Of a stretch of DNA of 64,000 nucleotides, positions 1 to 8,055 are shown in pieces (position 1 is the stretch's first letter; each line of letters begins with the position of its first letter). The notes under the pieces are model-generated. The model worked only from the letters and a program-made list of their open reading frames with translations. It ran no database searches and was not told the DNA's origin. The stretch covers positions 2,742,501 to 2,806,500 of the forward strand of contig NZ_CP041091.1 in the NCBI RefSeq assembly GCF_006494815.1, read 5' to 3'. A program made the translations under genes and the position numbers. This stretch comes from Nocardioides sambongensis. Its GTDB lineage: Bacteria > Actinomycetota > Actinomycetes > Propionibacteriales > Nocardioidaceae.

Positions 1-1514
1 GCGGCGCGGCGGCTGGAGAAGAGCCCCAGCGCACGGCCGTCGGCGGCGTCGACCAGCTCGACGATCTCGTCCAGCTGGGCGGAGCCGAGCCCGTCCCGCC
101 CGGGCGGGGGCAGGTGGCGCGCGACGTACAGGATGCCCTGGCGGGGGTAGTCGAACGGACTGCCCGCGTCGATGCCGATCCACGGCTCGACGCCCTCACG
201 GACCTCCCCGACCGGCGATCCCGGCTCGGCGCGCTCGGTCGGCTTCAGTCCGACGCCGGTGGCCACCGAGTTGAAGTCCCCACCCAGCATCAACGTCGCG
301 GAGGTCATCACCGCGGTCTTGTCGGTCAGCAGCTTGTCCCGCATCTGGCCCCACACCTGGAGCGGTGCGATGCAGAGCCGCGGCGGCAGCCGGTCGGTGC
401 CCTCGGTGAGCCACAGGACGTCGGCGTCGGAGCCCGCGGCCATCCGCTCGGTCGTCGCGAAGAGCTCCTGGACCGCGCCCTTGGCCTGGGTGAAGGCCGC
501 GTCGGCCTCGTCGGCCTTCTGCTTCGGGAACGCCGAGACGCAGGCCCGCGCGGCATCCCGGACCAGCGTCAGCGCGTCCGCCAGCTCCTCCGGTACGACG
601 TCGAAGCGTCCCGGCCGCGCCTCGGCGATGGCATCGCGGAGGGCGTCGGCGGCATCGGCCAGGTCGTTCGGGGCCTCACCGTCGGCGTGCCGCATCGCTC
701 GGCGCGCGGTCCGCTCCACCTCGGCGACCCACAGCTCGTCGGTGGCCGCCTGGGTGACCCGGGCGACCAGCTCGTGGGCCTCGTCGATCACCACGGTGTC
801 GTAGTCGGGGATCATCGGGACGCCCTCGACGGCGTCGATCGCGAGCAGGGAGTGGTTGGTGACGATCAGGTGCGAGCGCTGCGCCTTCTCCTTGGCCCGC
901 TCGGCGAAGCACTCCTCCCCGAAGGGGCACTTCGCCGCTCCCAGGCACTCCCGGTGGCTGACGCTGACCTGGCGCCACTCCTTCTCGGTGTGTCGTGGTG
1001 CGGCGTCCTTCTCCCCCGAGCCGCTCGCGGACGCCTGCTCCTCGGCCCACTCACGCAGCTCGAGGACCTTCTTGCCCATCGCTCCGAGCGCATCCTCGGA
1101 GCGGATCAGCTCGCCCTGGTCGTCCGGCGCGCCCTCACGGACCCGGTGCAGGCAGGCGTAGTTGGAGCGGCCCTTGAGGACCGCGAAGGAGCTGTCGACG
1201 CCGGGGCGGGTGCCCACGGCCTCGATCAGCCGCGGCAGGTCCCGCTCGACCAGCTGGTGCTGGAGGGCGAGGGTCGCGGTGGCCACCACCACCCGGTCGT
1301 CGTGCAGCAGCGCGGGCACCAGGTAGCCCAGCGACTTGCCGGTGCCGGTGCCGGCCTGGACCAGCAGGTGCCGTCGGTCCGTCATCGCGGCAGCGACGGC
1401 CTCGGCCATCGTCACCTGGCCGTCGCGCTGCTGGCCGCCCAGTGCGCTGACCGCGGCCGCCAGAGTGTCGCGGACCGGGCTGCTCGGGGTTGACTCGGAG
1501 GGCTCGGCGGACAC
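1..1514 (-). CDS. dinG: ATP-dependent DNA helicase, DinG/XPD type (3' end outside window)
   Basis: Superfamily 2 helicase of the DinG/XPD group, which unwinds DNA 5'-3' in repair (family knowledge). About 504 N-terminal codons are visible and the C-terminus runs off the left edge. I translated the frame from GTG at 1514 (VSAEPSES...). It shows Walker A GTGTGKS at residues 55-61, cysteines 121, 190, 196 and 202 spaced as in the 4Fe-4S domain of XPD-like helicases, the DEAH box at 244-247 within VVIDEAHEL, and the motif GRALGLFSSRRA at the edge. No upstream start is needed because the core begins within 50 residues. It follows the ROK gene on the same strand across a 229-bp repeat-rich gap, so a separate transcript is likely. 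In related actinobacteria a dinG homologue usually sits close to hflX; here the sugar operon separates them. Confidence 0.9.
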   Translation of the reverse strand, partial: MSAEPSESTPSSPVRDTLAAAVSALGGQQRDGQVTMAEAVAAAMTDRRHLLVQAGTGTGKSLGYLVPALLHDDRVVVATATLALQHQLVERDLPRLIEAVGTRPGVDSSFAVLKGRSNYACLHRVREGAPDDQGELIRSEDALGAMGKKVLELREWAEEQASASGSGEKDAAPRHTEKEWRQVSVSHRECLGAAKCPFGEECFAERAKEKAQRSHLIVTNHSLLAIDAVEGVPMIPDYDTVVIDEAHELVARVTQAATDELWVAEVERTARRAMRHADGEAPNDLADAADALRDAIAEARPGRFDVVPEELADALTLVRDAARACVSAFPKQKADEADAAFTQAKGAVQELFATTERMAAGSDADVLWLTEGTDRLPPRLCIAPLQVWGQMRDKLLTDKTAVMTSATLMLGGDFNSVATGVGLKPTERAEPGSPVGEVREGVEPWIGIDAGSPFDYPRQGILYVARHLPPPGRDGLGSAQLDEIVELVDAADGRALGLFSSRRA

Positions 1515-1622
1515 CAGAGAACCCTAGCCGTGGGCACTCCCCGTCGACCGAGGCCCTCCACAGGTCCGCGGCCACGGGACGGCTGAGACCGGGGACACGG
1601 ATCGACCCGACGGTCCCCAGAG

Positions 1623-1747
1623 GCCGACTCGTGGGGGCGAACGGGCGACTCGACGGGGCGAAAGCCCAAGTCAACGGGCCCGAAAGCCCAAGTCAACGGG
1701 CCCGAAAGCCCAAGTCAACGGGGCGAAAGGCCAAGTCAACGGGTCAG
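1623..1747. repeat. Six degenerate 21-22 bp tandem repeats
   Basis: Six head-to-tail units fill the gap between the ROK stop codon and the dinG start. The last four are nearly identical: AAAGCCCAAGTCAACGGG plus a short linker, beginning at 1661, 1683, 1705 and 1726. The first two are diverged. On the + strand several units contain GGGC-GAAA-GCCC or GGGC-CCGAAA-GCCC, short stems with GNRA-like loops. The last unit reaches into the ROK stop codon. Function unknown. As read on the minus strand the block lies downstream of the ROK gene and upstream of dinG, so it could end or process that transcript, or simply be a slippage-prone minisatellite. Confidence 0.85.
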
Positions 1748-2925
1748 GCGTGGGCGGCGAGTGGTGCGCCGGGGGCACCGCCCTCGACCGCGCCGTCGAT
1801 CGACTCGGGCGCCAGCACGTGCCCGATCGCGAGCGCCGCCGCACCGATCACACCCGCGCGCTCGCCGGCGCGGGACGTGGTGATCTGCAGGTGCTCGGTG
1901 GCCAGCGGCAGCGAGCGACGGTAGACGACCTCGCGGATGCCGGCGAGGAGCCCCTCACCGGCGCTCGCCAACGACCCTCCGATCACGATCGAGGAGGGGT
2001 TGACCAGGTTCACCAGGGTCGCCAGCACCTCGCCGAGGTCGCGGCCGGCCTGCCGCACCGCCTGCACGGCGGACTGGTCCCCGGCGCGCACCAGCGCCAC
2101 CACGTCGTGGTCGCCGGGCACCTCGACACCGGCGGCCCGCACCGCGGCCGCCACCGCGGGCACCGCGGCGATCGCCTCCAGGCAGCCCTGGTTCCCGCAC
2201 CGGCAGGTCACCTCGCCGGCCCGGGCGACCTGGACGTGGCCGAGGTCGCCGGCGGTGCCCTGGGCACCGCGCTGCAGGGCGCCGCCGGAGATGATCCCGG
2301 CGCCGATGCCGGTGCCGACCTTGATGAAGACCAGGTCGGTGGTGTCGCGCAGGTGGGCGTGCTGCTCGCCCAGCGCCATCACGTTCACGTCGTTGTCCAC
2401 CAGCACCGGGACGGCGAAGGCGCGCTGCACGGCCGCCGGCACGTCGTACCGGTCCCAGCCCGGCATGATCGGCGGGTTGATGGCGCGGCCGGTGGAGTGC
2501 TCCACCGGACCGGGCAGGCCGATCCCGACCGCGGCCAGGTCGGCCAGCGGTCGCCGCTGCTCGGCGAGCAGCGCGCGGATGGCCTGCTCCACCCAGGCCA
2601 GCACCGGGTCCGGACCCTCGGCGATGTCGAGCGCGGTGCCGCGCTCGGCCAGCACCCGCCCGTCCAGGTCCGCGATCGCGGCCCGGGCGTGGGTGGCGCC
2701 GAGGTCGACGCCGACGACGACCCGGGCGCCGGGGTTGAAGGTGAGCAGGGCGGGCGGGCGACCACCGGTGGACACGCCCTCGACCGGCACCACCAGCCCC
2801 AGTGCCATCAGTGCCTCGAGGCGCGCCGACACGGTGGACCGGGCGAGGCCGGTGACCTCGGCGAGCTGGGCCCGGGTGCGCGGCCGACCGTCCCTGAGCA
2901 GGTCGAAGACGTCACTGGCGCGCAC
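1744..2925 (-). CDS. ROK-family transcriptional repressor
   Basis: A 393-residue regulator with an N-terminal winged helix-turn-helix (about residues 1-60, LAEVTGLARSTVSARLEAL) fused to a sugar-kinase-like ROK domain. Visible ROK features are the phosphate-loop region VVGVDLGATHARAAI near residue 71 and the zinc signature CRCGNQGCLE near residue 241, preceded by GHVQV. ROK repressors of the NagC/XylR type release DNA when a sugar or sugar phosphate binds (family knowledge). The gene is divergent from the sugar ABC operon across a 95-bp gap holding an inverted repeat, so it is very probably that operon's local repressor (inference). The start ATG at 2925 gives a normal HTH start. It could be activator-like instead, but the fold assignment is firm. 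Confidence 0.93.
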   Translation of the reverse strand: MRASDVFDLLRDGRPRTRAQLAEVTGLARSTVSARLEALMALGLVVPVEGVSTGGRPPALLTFNPGARVVVGVDLGATHARAAIADLDGRVLAERGTALDIAEGPDPVLAWVEQAIRALLAEQRRPLADLAAVGIGLPGPVEHSTGRAINPPIMPGWDRYDVPAAVQRAFAVPVLVDNDVNVMALGEQHAHLRDTTDLVFIKVGTGIGAGIISGGALQRGAQGTAGDLGHVQVARAGEVTCRCGNQGCLEAIAAVPAVAAAVRAAGVEVPGDHDVVALVRAGDQSAVQAVRQAGRDLGEVLATLVNLVNPSSIVIGGSLASAGEGLLAGIREVVYRRSLPLATEHLQITTSRAGERAGVIGAAALAIGHVLAPESIDGAVEGGAPGAPLAAHA

Positions 2926-2969
2926 GCTGCGGAGTCAACCACGCGCCACTTCGACACGTCTACCTCACG

Positions 2970-2995
2970 ACTTTTGCCGGACTCTCGACAGAAGT
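2970..2995. promoter_or_regulatory. Candidate ROK operator
   Basis: Inverted repeat ACTTTTG (2970-2976) / CAGAAGT (2989-2995), six of seven positions complementary, 12-bp spacer. It lies in the divergent ROK-sugar operon gap and overlaps the upstream GTG at 2994, which argues for translation of the ATPase from GTG 3021. A second short inverted repeat, GTGAC-GCGT-GTCAC, follows at 2998-3011. Either could be the binding site. Confidence 0.5.
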
Positions 2996-3020
2996 GCGTG
3001 ACGCGTGTCACAGTGTCGCC

Positions 3021-4583
3021 GTGACCCGCTCACCGTCGAGCCCCGACGCCACGATCGACCCGACCGCGACCGGCGCGCAGGCGCCGGTGCTGCTCCGCGC
3101 CCGCGGCCTGACCAAGTCGTTCGTCGGCCACACCGTGCTCGCCGACGTGGACCTCGACCTGCGGGCCGGCCAGGTGCACGGACTGGTCGGTGAGAACGGG
3201 GCGGGCAAGTCGACCCTGATGAAGATCCTCGCCGGCGTGCACGTGGCCGACCGCGGCTCCGTCGAGCTGGACGGGCAGCCGGTGACGTTCCACCACCCGC
3301 TGCAGGCCCAGCACGCCGGCATCTCCACGGTCTTCCAGGAGTTCAACCTGCTGCCCGAGCGCTCCGTCGCCCAGAACCTCTGGCTCGGCCGCGAGCCGCG
3401 CCGGCGCGGCCTGGTCGACGTGGCCCGGATGCACCGCGACACCCAGGACCTGCTCGACCAGCTCGGCGTCGACGGTCTCCGGCCGCAGCAGTCGGTGCGC
3501 AGCCTCTCGGTCGCCGAGCAGCAGGTCGTCGAGATCGCCAAGGCCGTCTCCTACGACGCACGCATCATATCCATGGACGAGCCGACCGCCGCGCTGGCCG
3601 ATCACGAGGTGCAGCTGCTCTACCGGATCATCGGGGAGCTCACCGGGCGCGGGGTGGCCATCCTCTACGTCTCGCACCGACTCAAGGAGATCTTCGACCT
3701 CTGCGACACCATCACGGTGCTCAAGGACGGCCGGCAGGTGACCACCCGGGCCGCGGACGACCTCGACGGCAGCGAGCTGATCCGGCTGATGGTGGGCCGG
3801 GAGATGAGCGCGTTCTTCCCCGACCCCGCCCCCGGCACCGAGGTCGGCGAGCCGCGCCTCGAGCTGCGCGCCGCCGGCAACGGGTACGTCGACGGGGTCG
3901 ACCTCACCCTGCGCGCCGGGGAGATCGTGGGGATCGCCGGCCTCCAGGGCTCGGGCCGCACGGAGCTGATGGAGGCGGTCTTCGGCGTCCAGCCCTTCAC
4001 CCGCGGTGAGATGCGGGTCGGCGGGCGTCCGGTGCGTCCGGGGTCACCGCGCGCCGCGGTCCGCGCCGGGCTGGCGCTGATCACCGAGGACCGCAAGGCC
4101 ACCGGCCTCGCGCTGAACCAGTCGATCCTGGACAACGCGCTGGGTCCGGTGCGCGCGGTCTTCCCGTTCCGGACCCCGCGGGCGCGGCGCGAGGTGCCCG
4201 GGCTGCTCTCCAACATGGCCGTCGCCGCTCGCGCGCTGGACCAGGAGGTGCAGTTCCTCTCCGGGGGCAACCAGCAGAAGGTGGTGCTGGGCCGGTGGCT
4301 GGTGACCGAGCCGCGGGTGATGCTGATGGACGAGCCCACCCGCGGCATCGACGTCGGCGCCAAGCACGCCATCTACGAGCTGATGCGGGTGCTGGCCGCC
4401 GAGGGCGTCGCGGTGCTGATGGTCTCCTCCGAGCTGCCCGAGGTGATCGGGATGTCGGACCGGATCCTGGTGATGCGCGACGGCCGGGTGGCCGGGGAGC
4501 TGCCCGCCGGGTCCAGCGAGGAGACGGTGCTGCAGCTGGCCACCGGGGCGAGCGCGGCGGCCGGCGAGGAGGTGGGCCCGTGA
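3021..4583 (+). CDS. Ribose-type sugar ABC transporter, double ATPase subunit
   Basis: RbsA/MglA-type ATPase that powers uptake of a monosaccharide or polyol (family knowledge). It has 520 residues and two nucleotide-binding domains. NBD1 has Walker A GENGAGKST near 58, signature LSVAEQQVVEIAKA and Walker B ISMDEPTAAL. NBD2 has the degenerate P-loop LQGSGRTE lacking the lysine, as is normal for the family, then signature LSGGNQQKVVLGRWL and Walker B MLMDEPTRGID. GTG 3021 was chosen because the alternative GTG 2994 lies inside the putative operator; no clear Shine-Dalgarno precedes either, so a leaderless mRNA is possible. It is the first gene of the operon and overlaps the next by 4 nt (GTGA). 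The substrate cannot be read from this subunit. Confidence 0.93.
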   Translation: MTRSPSSPDATIDPTATGAQAPVLLRARGLTKSFVGHTVLADVDLDLRAGQVHGLVGENGAGKSTLMKILAGVHVADRGSVELDGQPVTFHHPLQAQHAGISTVFQEFNLLPERSVAQNLWLGREPRRRGLVDVARMHRDTQDLLDQLGVDGLRPQQSVRSLSVAEQQVVEIAKAVSYDARIISMDEPTAALADHEVQLLYRIIGELTGRGVAILYVSHRLKEIFDLCDTITVLKDGRQVTTRAADDLDGSELIRLMVGREMSAFFPDPAPGTEVGEPRLELRAAGNGYVDGVDLTLRAGEIVGIAGLQGSGRTELMEAVFGVQPFTRGEMRVGGRPVRPGSPRAAVRAGLALITEDRKATGLALNQSILDNALGPVRAVFPFRTPRARREVPGLLSNMAVAARALDQEVQFLSGGNQQKVVLGRWLVTEPRVMLMDEPTRGIDVGAKHAIYELMRVLAAEGVAVLMVSSELPEVIGMSDRILVMRDGRVAGELPAGSSEETVLQLATGASAAAGEEVGP

Positions 4584-5605
4584 GCAGCAGCACCAGCGGT
4601 CGCCTGCACGGCCTGACCTCGACCGGCATCGTCGGCCTGGTCCTGGTCGGCGCGGTCGTCCTCGGCACGATCCTGACCGCGCTGGAGGGCCGGAACTTCT
4701 TCTCCACCGGCAACCTGCGCGACATCCTCACCGCGATGAGCATCCTGGGCCTCATCGCGATCGGACAGACGCTCGTCGTGCTCGGCGGCAGCCTGGACCT
4801 CTCCGTGCCGTTCGTGGCCAGCCTGACCGGGGTGGTCGCCGGCGGCGTCATGGCCGGCGAGAGCGGCAACATGGTCCCCGGCGTGGTGGTCGGCCTCGGC
4901 GTCGCCGCGGTCGTCGGACTGGTCAACGGGTTCGTGGTCAGCGTGCTCAAGGTGCACGGCTTCATCGCCAGCCTCGGCACCGGCCTGATCATCAGCGGCT
5001 ACCTGGCGACCAACTACCAGGGCAACCACGGCTCGGCGCCGCAGTCGTTCCGGATGATCGGGATCTCCTTCGTCGGTCCGCTGCCGGTCTCGACGCTGCT
5101 GATGCTGGCCTGCGCCGCCGGGGCGGTGCTGCTGCTGCGTCGTACCCGGCTGGGCCACCACCTCTACGCCGTGGGCGGGGACGCCGAGGTCGCCCGCCTC
5201 TCCGGGATCCGTACGACGATCCCGCTGCTGGCCGCCCACGTGCTCTGCTCGGTCCTCGCCGGGTGCGCCGGGCTGCTGCTGCTCGCCCGGCTCTCGGTGG
5301 GCAACCCGAACGTGGGGAGCCAGGGCCAGTACGACCTGATGTCGATCGCCGCGGTGGTGCTCGGCGGCACCCTGCTCGCCGGCGGCAAGGGCAACGTCAC
5401 CGGCACCATCGCCGGCGTCGCGATCTTCGCGGTGATGGACAACGTGATGGCCGTGATGCAGGTCGACCCGTTCCTGCGCAACGTGGTGCGCGGCGTGGTG
5501 ATCGTGGCTGCGGTGGCCGTCTACGCCCGCCGCGAGATCGACCGGCGGCCGGCCCGCTTCGACCGACCCGGGGTCCTCGACTCCGCCCTCGAGGAGGCCC
5601 GATGA
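4580..5605 (+). CDS. Ribose-type sugar ABC transporter permease 1
   Basis: RbsC-family inner-membrane permease, 341 residues, with about nine or ten hydrophobic segments (first near residues 15-35). Typical motifs are DLSVPFVASLTGVVAG and the C-terminal AAVVLGGTLLAGGKGNVTGT found in RbsC/XylH proteins. GTG 4580 overlaps the ATPase stop (GTGA) and the gene overlaps the second permease start by 4 nt (ATGA), so the three proteins are translationally coupled. It forms the transmembrane channel with the product of the next gene. A longer open frame begins inside the ATPase but only this start gives a normal permease N-terminus. Confidence 0.92.
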   Translation: MSSSTSGRLHGLTSTGIVGLVLVGAVVLGTILTALEGRNFFSTGNLRDILTAMSILGLIAIGQTLVVLGGSLDLSVPFVASLTGVVAGGVMAGESGNMVPGVVVGLGVAAVVGLVNGFVVSVLKVHGFIASLGTGLIISGYLATNYQGNHGSAPQSFRMIGISFVGPLPVSTLLMLACAAGAVLLLRRTRLGHHLYAVGGDAEVARLSGIRTTIPLLAAHVLCSVLAGCAGLLLLARLSVGNPNVGSQGQYDLMSIAAVVLGGTLLAGGKGNVTGTIAGVAIFAVMDNVMAVMQVDPFLRNVVRGVVIVAAVAVYARREIDRRPARFDRPGVLDSALEEAR

Positions 5606-6711
5606 GCACCGACGTCGCGCCACGGACCCGCCCGCTGCCCGCACACGCCCGCTCCCCGCTGGGCCGCTTCCTCACCGCGGCGACCACGCCGGGTGGCGCG
5701 ATCTACGTGCTGGCGCTGGTGCTGCTGGTCGCCACCGTCATCGCCAACCCCAACTTCGGCGACCCGGGGGTGCTGATCCGCTTCCTGGGTCGCACCGCGC
5801 CGATCGCGATCGCCGCGATCGGTCAGTACTACGTGATCGTGGCCGGCGAGTTCGACCTCTCGATGGGCGCGGTGATCGCGGCGCAGGTGGTGATCGCCGG
5901 CAACTTCATCGGCGACGACACCGGCCGCAACGTCACCGGCCTGCTGCTGATGTTCGCGCTGGGCGCCGGGATCGGGCTGCTCAACGGCCTGCTGACCACC
6001 CTGCTGCGGGTGCCGAGCTTCATCGTCACCCTTGCGATGATGCTGGCCCTGCTCGGCCTGGTCCGCTACCTCTCCGGCGGCGCCGCCGACGCGCCACCCA
6101 ACGACGACTTCCGCCAGATCGGACGCGGCGTGATCGAGGACGTCCCGGTGGTCGAGGTGGTCCCCTACCCGCTGATCGTGCTGGTGGTGCTCGCCGCCGC
6201 GGCGGTGTGGCTGATGCGCCGCCCCTATGGACGCACCCTGCTGGCCGTCGGCGACAACCCGGCCGCAGCCAGGATCTCGGGGGCCCGCACCTGGTGGGTC
6301 ACCACCCGCGCGTTCGTGCTCTCCTCCCTGGCCGCCACCGTCTCTGGCATCCTGCTGGTCGGCTACGCCGGGGTGCACCCCACCGTCGGCGAGGGCTACG
6401 AGTTCGCGGCGATCACCGCGGTCGTGCTCGGCGGCGTGGTGCTCGGCGGCGGACGCGGCTGGGTGCTCTCCGCGGTCGCCGGCGCCTTCGCCCTCGAGCT
6501 CCTCTTCACCCTGCTCACCGTGCTCGAGGTCGCCTCGACCTGGCGCGACACCGTGCAGGGCCTGATCATCATCGTCGCCGTCGCCTTCGCCGCCCGGGCC
6601 TGGACCGTGGGCCGGCGCCCTGCGACGTCGCCACCAGGTTCCCCGGGACGCACCAGCGGACCCAGTACCACCGACGAGCCCACCGTGGGCCCGACAACAG
6701 GAGGCATTTGA
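5602..6711 (+). CDS. Ribose-type sugar ABC transporter permease 2
   Basis: Second RbsC-family permease, 369 residues, partner of the preceding one. The hydrophobic core starts near residue 35. The conserved FDLSMGAVIAAQVVIAG and VVLGGVVLGGGRGWVLS motifs match the periplasmic-loop and C-terminal signatures of the family. ATG 5602 overlaps the previous stop (ATGA). The C-terminal 30 residues are proline- and threonine-rich (RPATSPPGSPGRTSGP) and extend beyond the usual end. The stop overlaps the first base of the binding-protein start. Two different permeases in one system imply a heterodimer. Confidence 0.92.
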   Translation: MSTDVAPRTRPLPAHARSPLGRFLTAATTPGGAIYVLALVLLVATVIANPNFGDPGVLIRFLGRTAPIAIAAIGQYYVIVAGEFDLSMGAVIAAQVVIAGNFIGDDTGRNVTGLLLMFALGAGIGLLNGLLTTLLRVPSFIVTLAMMLALLGLVRYLSGGAADAPPNDDFRQIGRGVIEDVPVVEVVPYPLIVLVVLAAAAVWLMRRPYGRTLLAVGDNPAAARISGARTWWVTTRAFVLSSLAATVSGILLVGYAGVHPTVGEGYEFAAITAVVLGGVVLGGGRGWVLSAVAGAFALELLFTLLTVLEVASTWRDTVQGLIIIVAVAFAARAWTVGRRPATSPPGSPGRTSGPSTTDEPTVGPTTGGI

Positions 6712-7925
6712 TGCGTAGAACCCCACTCAAGGGACTGCTCGCCGGAGCAGCCGTCCTGGCGGTGCTGACCGCGTGCTCGACCGACGAGTCCGGCACCGAC
6801 GCCACCGACGAGTCGACCTCCGGAGAGGAGAGCGACACCAGCAGCGAGGAATGGTTCGTCCAGGCGGACTACGACGAGCAGATGGAGCAGATGGATGCCA
6901 CCTTCTCCGGGCCGGAGGACCAGCCGTGGCTGCAGTACATCGACGGGCCGATGACCGACACCGCCGACTGGAAGACGAACAAGCCGATGAAGGTCTGCTT
7001 CGCCAACGCGTCGATCTCCAACCCGTGGCGACAGACCGGCTGGATCACCATGAACCAGCAGCTCGAGGTGCTGAAGAAGAACGGCGTCGTCTCCGACATG
7101 GAGACCCGCGACGCCGGTGACGACGACAACCAGCAGATCGCCGACATCGACTACTTCATCTCCGAGGGCAACTGCGACGCCTTCGTCATCTCCCCCAACT
7201 CCACCGCCGCGATGACCCCGGCGGTCGAGCGGGCCTGCGAGACCGGCAAGCCGGTGGTGGTCTTCGACCGCGGCGTGCAGACCGACTGCCCGACGACCTT
7301 CATCCACCCGATCGGCGGCTACGCCTGGGGCATCGCGACCGCGAACTTCCTGGTCGACAACCTCGAGGAGGGGGACAAGGTCATCGCGCTGCGCATCCTG
7401 CCCGGGGTCGACGTGCTGGAGACCCGCTGGGCAGCCGCGGAGAAGATCTTCGACGAGGCCGGCATCGAGGCCGTGGACCACTTCACCGAGGCCAACCCGG
7501 AGACGATCAAGTCGATCATCACCGACGAGCTCACCAAGGGTGACGTGGCCGGGGTCTGGATGGATGCCGGAGACGGTGCCGTGGCCGCGATCGAGGCCTT
7601 CGAGGACGCCGGGATGGACTACCCGGTGATGACCGGCGAGGACGAGATGAGCTTCCTGCGCAAGTGGGAGGAGACCGGGCTCAACGGCCTGGCTCCGGTC
7701 TACTCCAACTTCCAGTGGCGCACCCCGCTGCTCGCGCTGGAGATGATCGCCGCCGGAGAGCAGGTGCCGACGGAGTGGGTGCTGCCGCAGACCCCGATCA
7801 CGGAGGAGGAGCGGGCCGCCTACCTCGACGCCAACGACGGGATGCCCGACGGCCACTACGCGAAGTTCGGTGGCGAGGACCTGCCCGGCTACCCGCAGGT
7901 CTGGCAGGACCGCCAGATCCCGTAG
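6711..7925 (+). CDS. Sugar-binding lipoprotein of ABC transporter
   Basis: Periplasmic-binding-protein-like lipoprotein of the ribose/galactose type, 404 residues. A lipoprotein signal is clear: charged MRRTPLKG, hydrophobic stretch, lipobox LTAC with the acylated cysteine near residue 22, then an acidic Ser/Thr linker. The type I fold is recognisable from CFANASISNPWRQTGW near residue 90 and FVISPNSTAAMTPAV near 160. The ligand-binding lobe is tryptophan-rich. A good Shine-Dalgarno (AGGAGG, 6-7 nt upstream) supports the ATG at 6711. A 14-bp hairpin 46 nt after the stop would protect or terminate this part of the mRNA and raise binding-protein output relative to the genes after it. The ligand is unknown; the neighbouring enzymes suggest a neutral sugar or anhydrosugar. 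Confidence 0.92.
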   Translation: MRRTPLKGLLAGAAVLAVLTACSTDESGTDATDESTSGEESDTSSEEWFVQADYDEQMEQMDATFSGPEDQPWLQYIDGPMTDTADWKTNKPMKVCFANASISNPWRQTGWITMNQQLEVLKKNGVVSDMETRDAGDDDNQQIADIDYFISEGNCDAFVISPNSTAAMTPAVERACETGKPVVVFDRGVQTDCPTTFIHPIGGYAWGIATANFLVDNLEEGDKVIALRILPGVDVLETRWAAAEKIFDEAGIEAVDHFTEANPETIKSIITDELTKGDVAGVWMDAGDGAVAAIEAFEDAGMDYPVMTGEDEMSFLRKWEETGLNGLAPVYSNFQWRTPLLALEMIAAGEQVPTEWVLPQTPITEEERAAYLDANDGMPDGHYAKFGGEDLPGYPQVWQDRQIP

Positions 7926-7970
7926 TCGGCGCCGCGTCGCGCCACGGTTGCGAGGCTCCGCCGCCGGCCT

Positions 7971-8004
7971 CGCACCCGACCACCGTCGCCGGTGGTCGGG
8001 TGCG
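7971..8004 (+). terminator. Intra-operon hairpin (attenuator or mRNA stabiliser)
   Basis: Perfect 14-bp stem (CGCACCCGACCACC, 7971-7984, and its complement, 7991-8004) with a 6-nt loop GTCGCC. It sits in the only long gap of the operon, between the binding-protein gene and the metabolic genes. There is no U-tract, so partial termination or 3'-end protection of the upstream mRNA is more likely than a full stop. Confidence 0.7.
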
Positions 8005-8055
8005 GGCGCCGGTGCGGCTCGCAGCCGCCCCTCCCTCCCCCGAAAGGCCAACATC

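Noticed and set aside
114..1493. 459-codon open frame on the plus strand over dinG
   Set aside because: The minus strand encodes a helicase with Walker A, Fe-S cysteines and DEAH box in one frame; the plus frame has no recognisable motif.
1623..1747. Possible CRISPR or attachment site
   Set aside because: No unique spacers, no integrase and no tRNA nearby.
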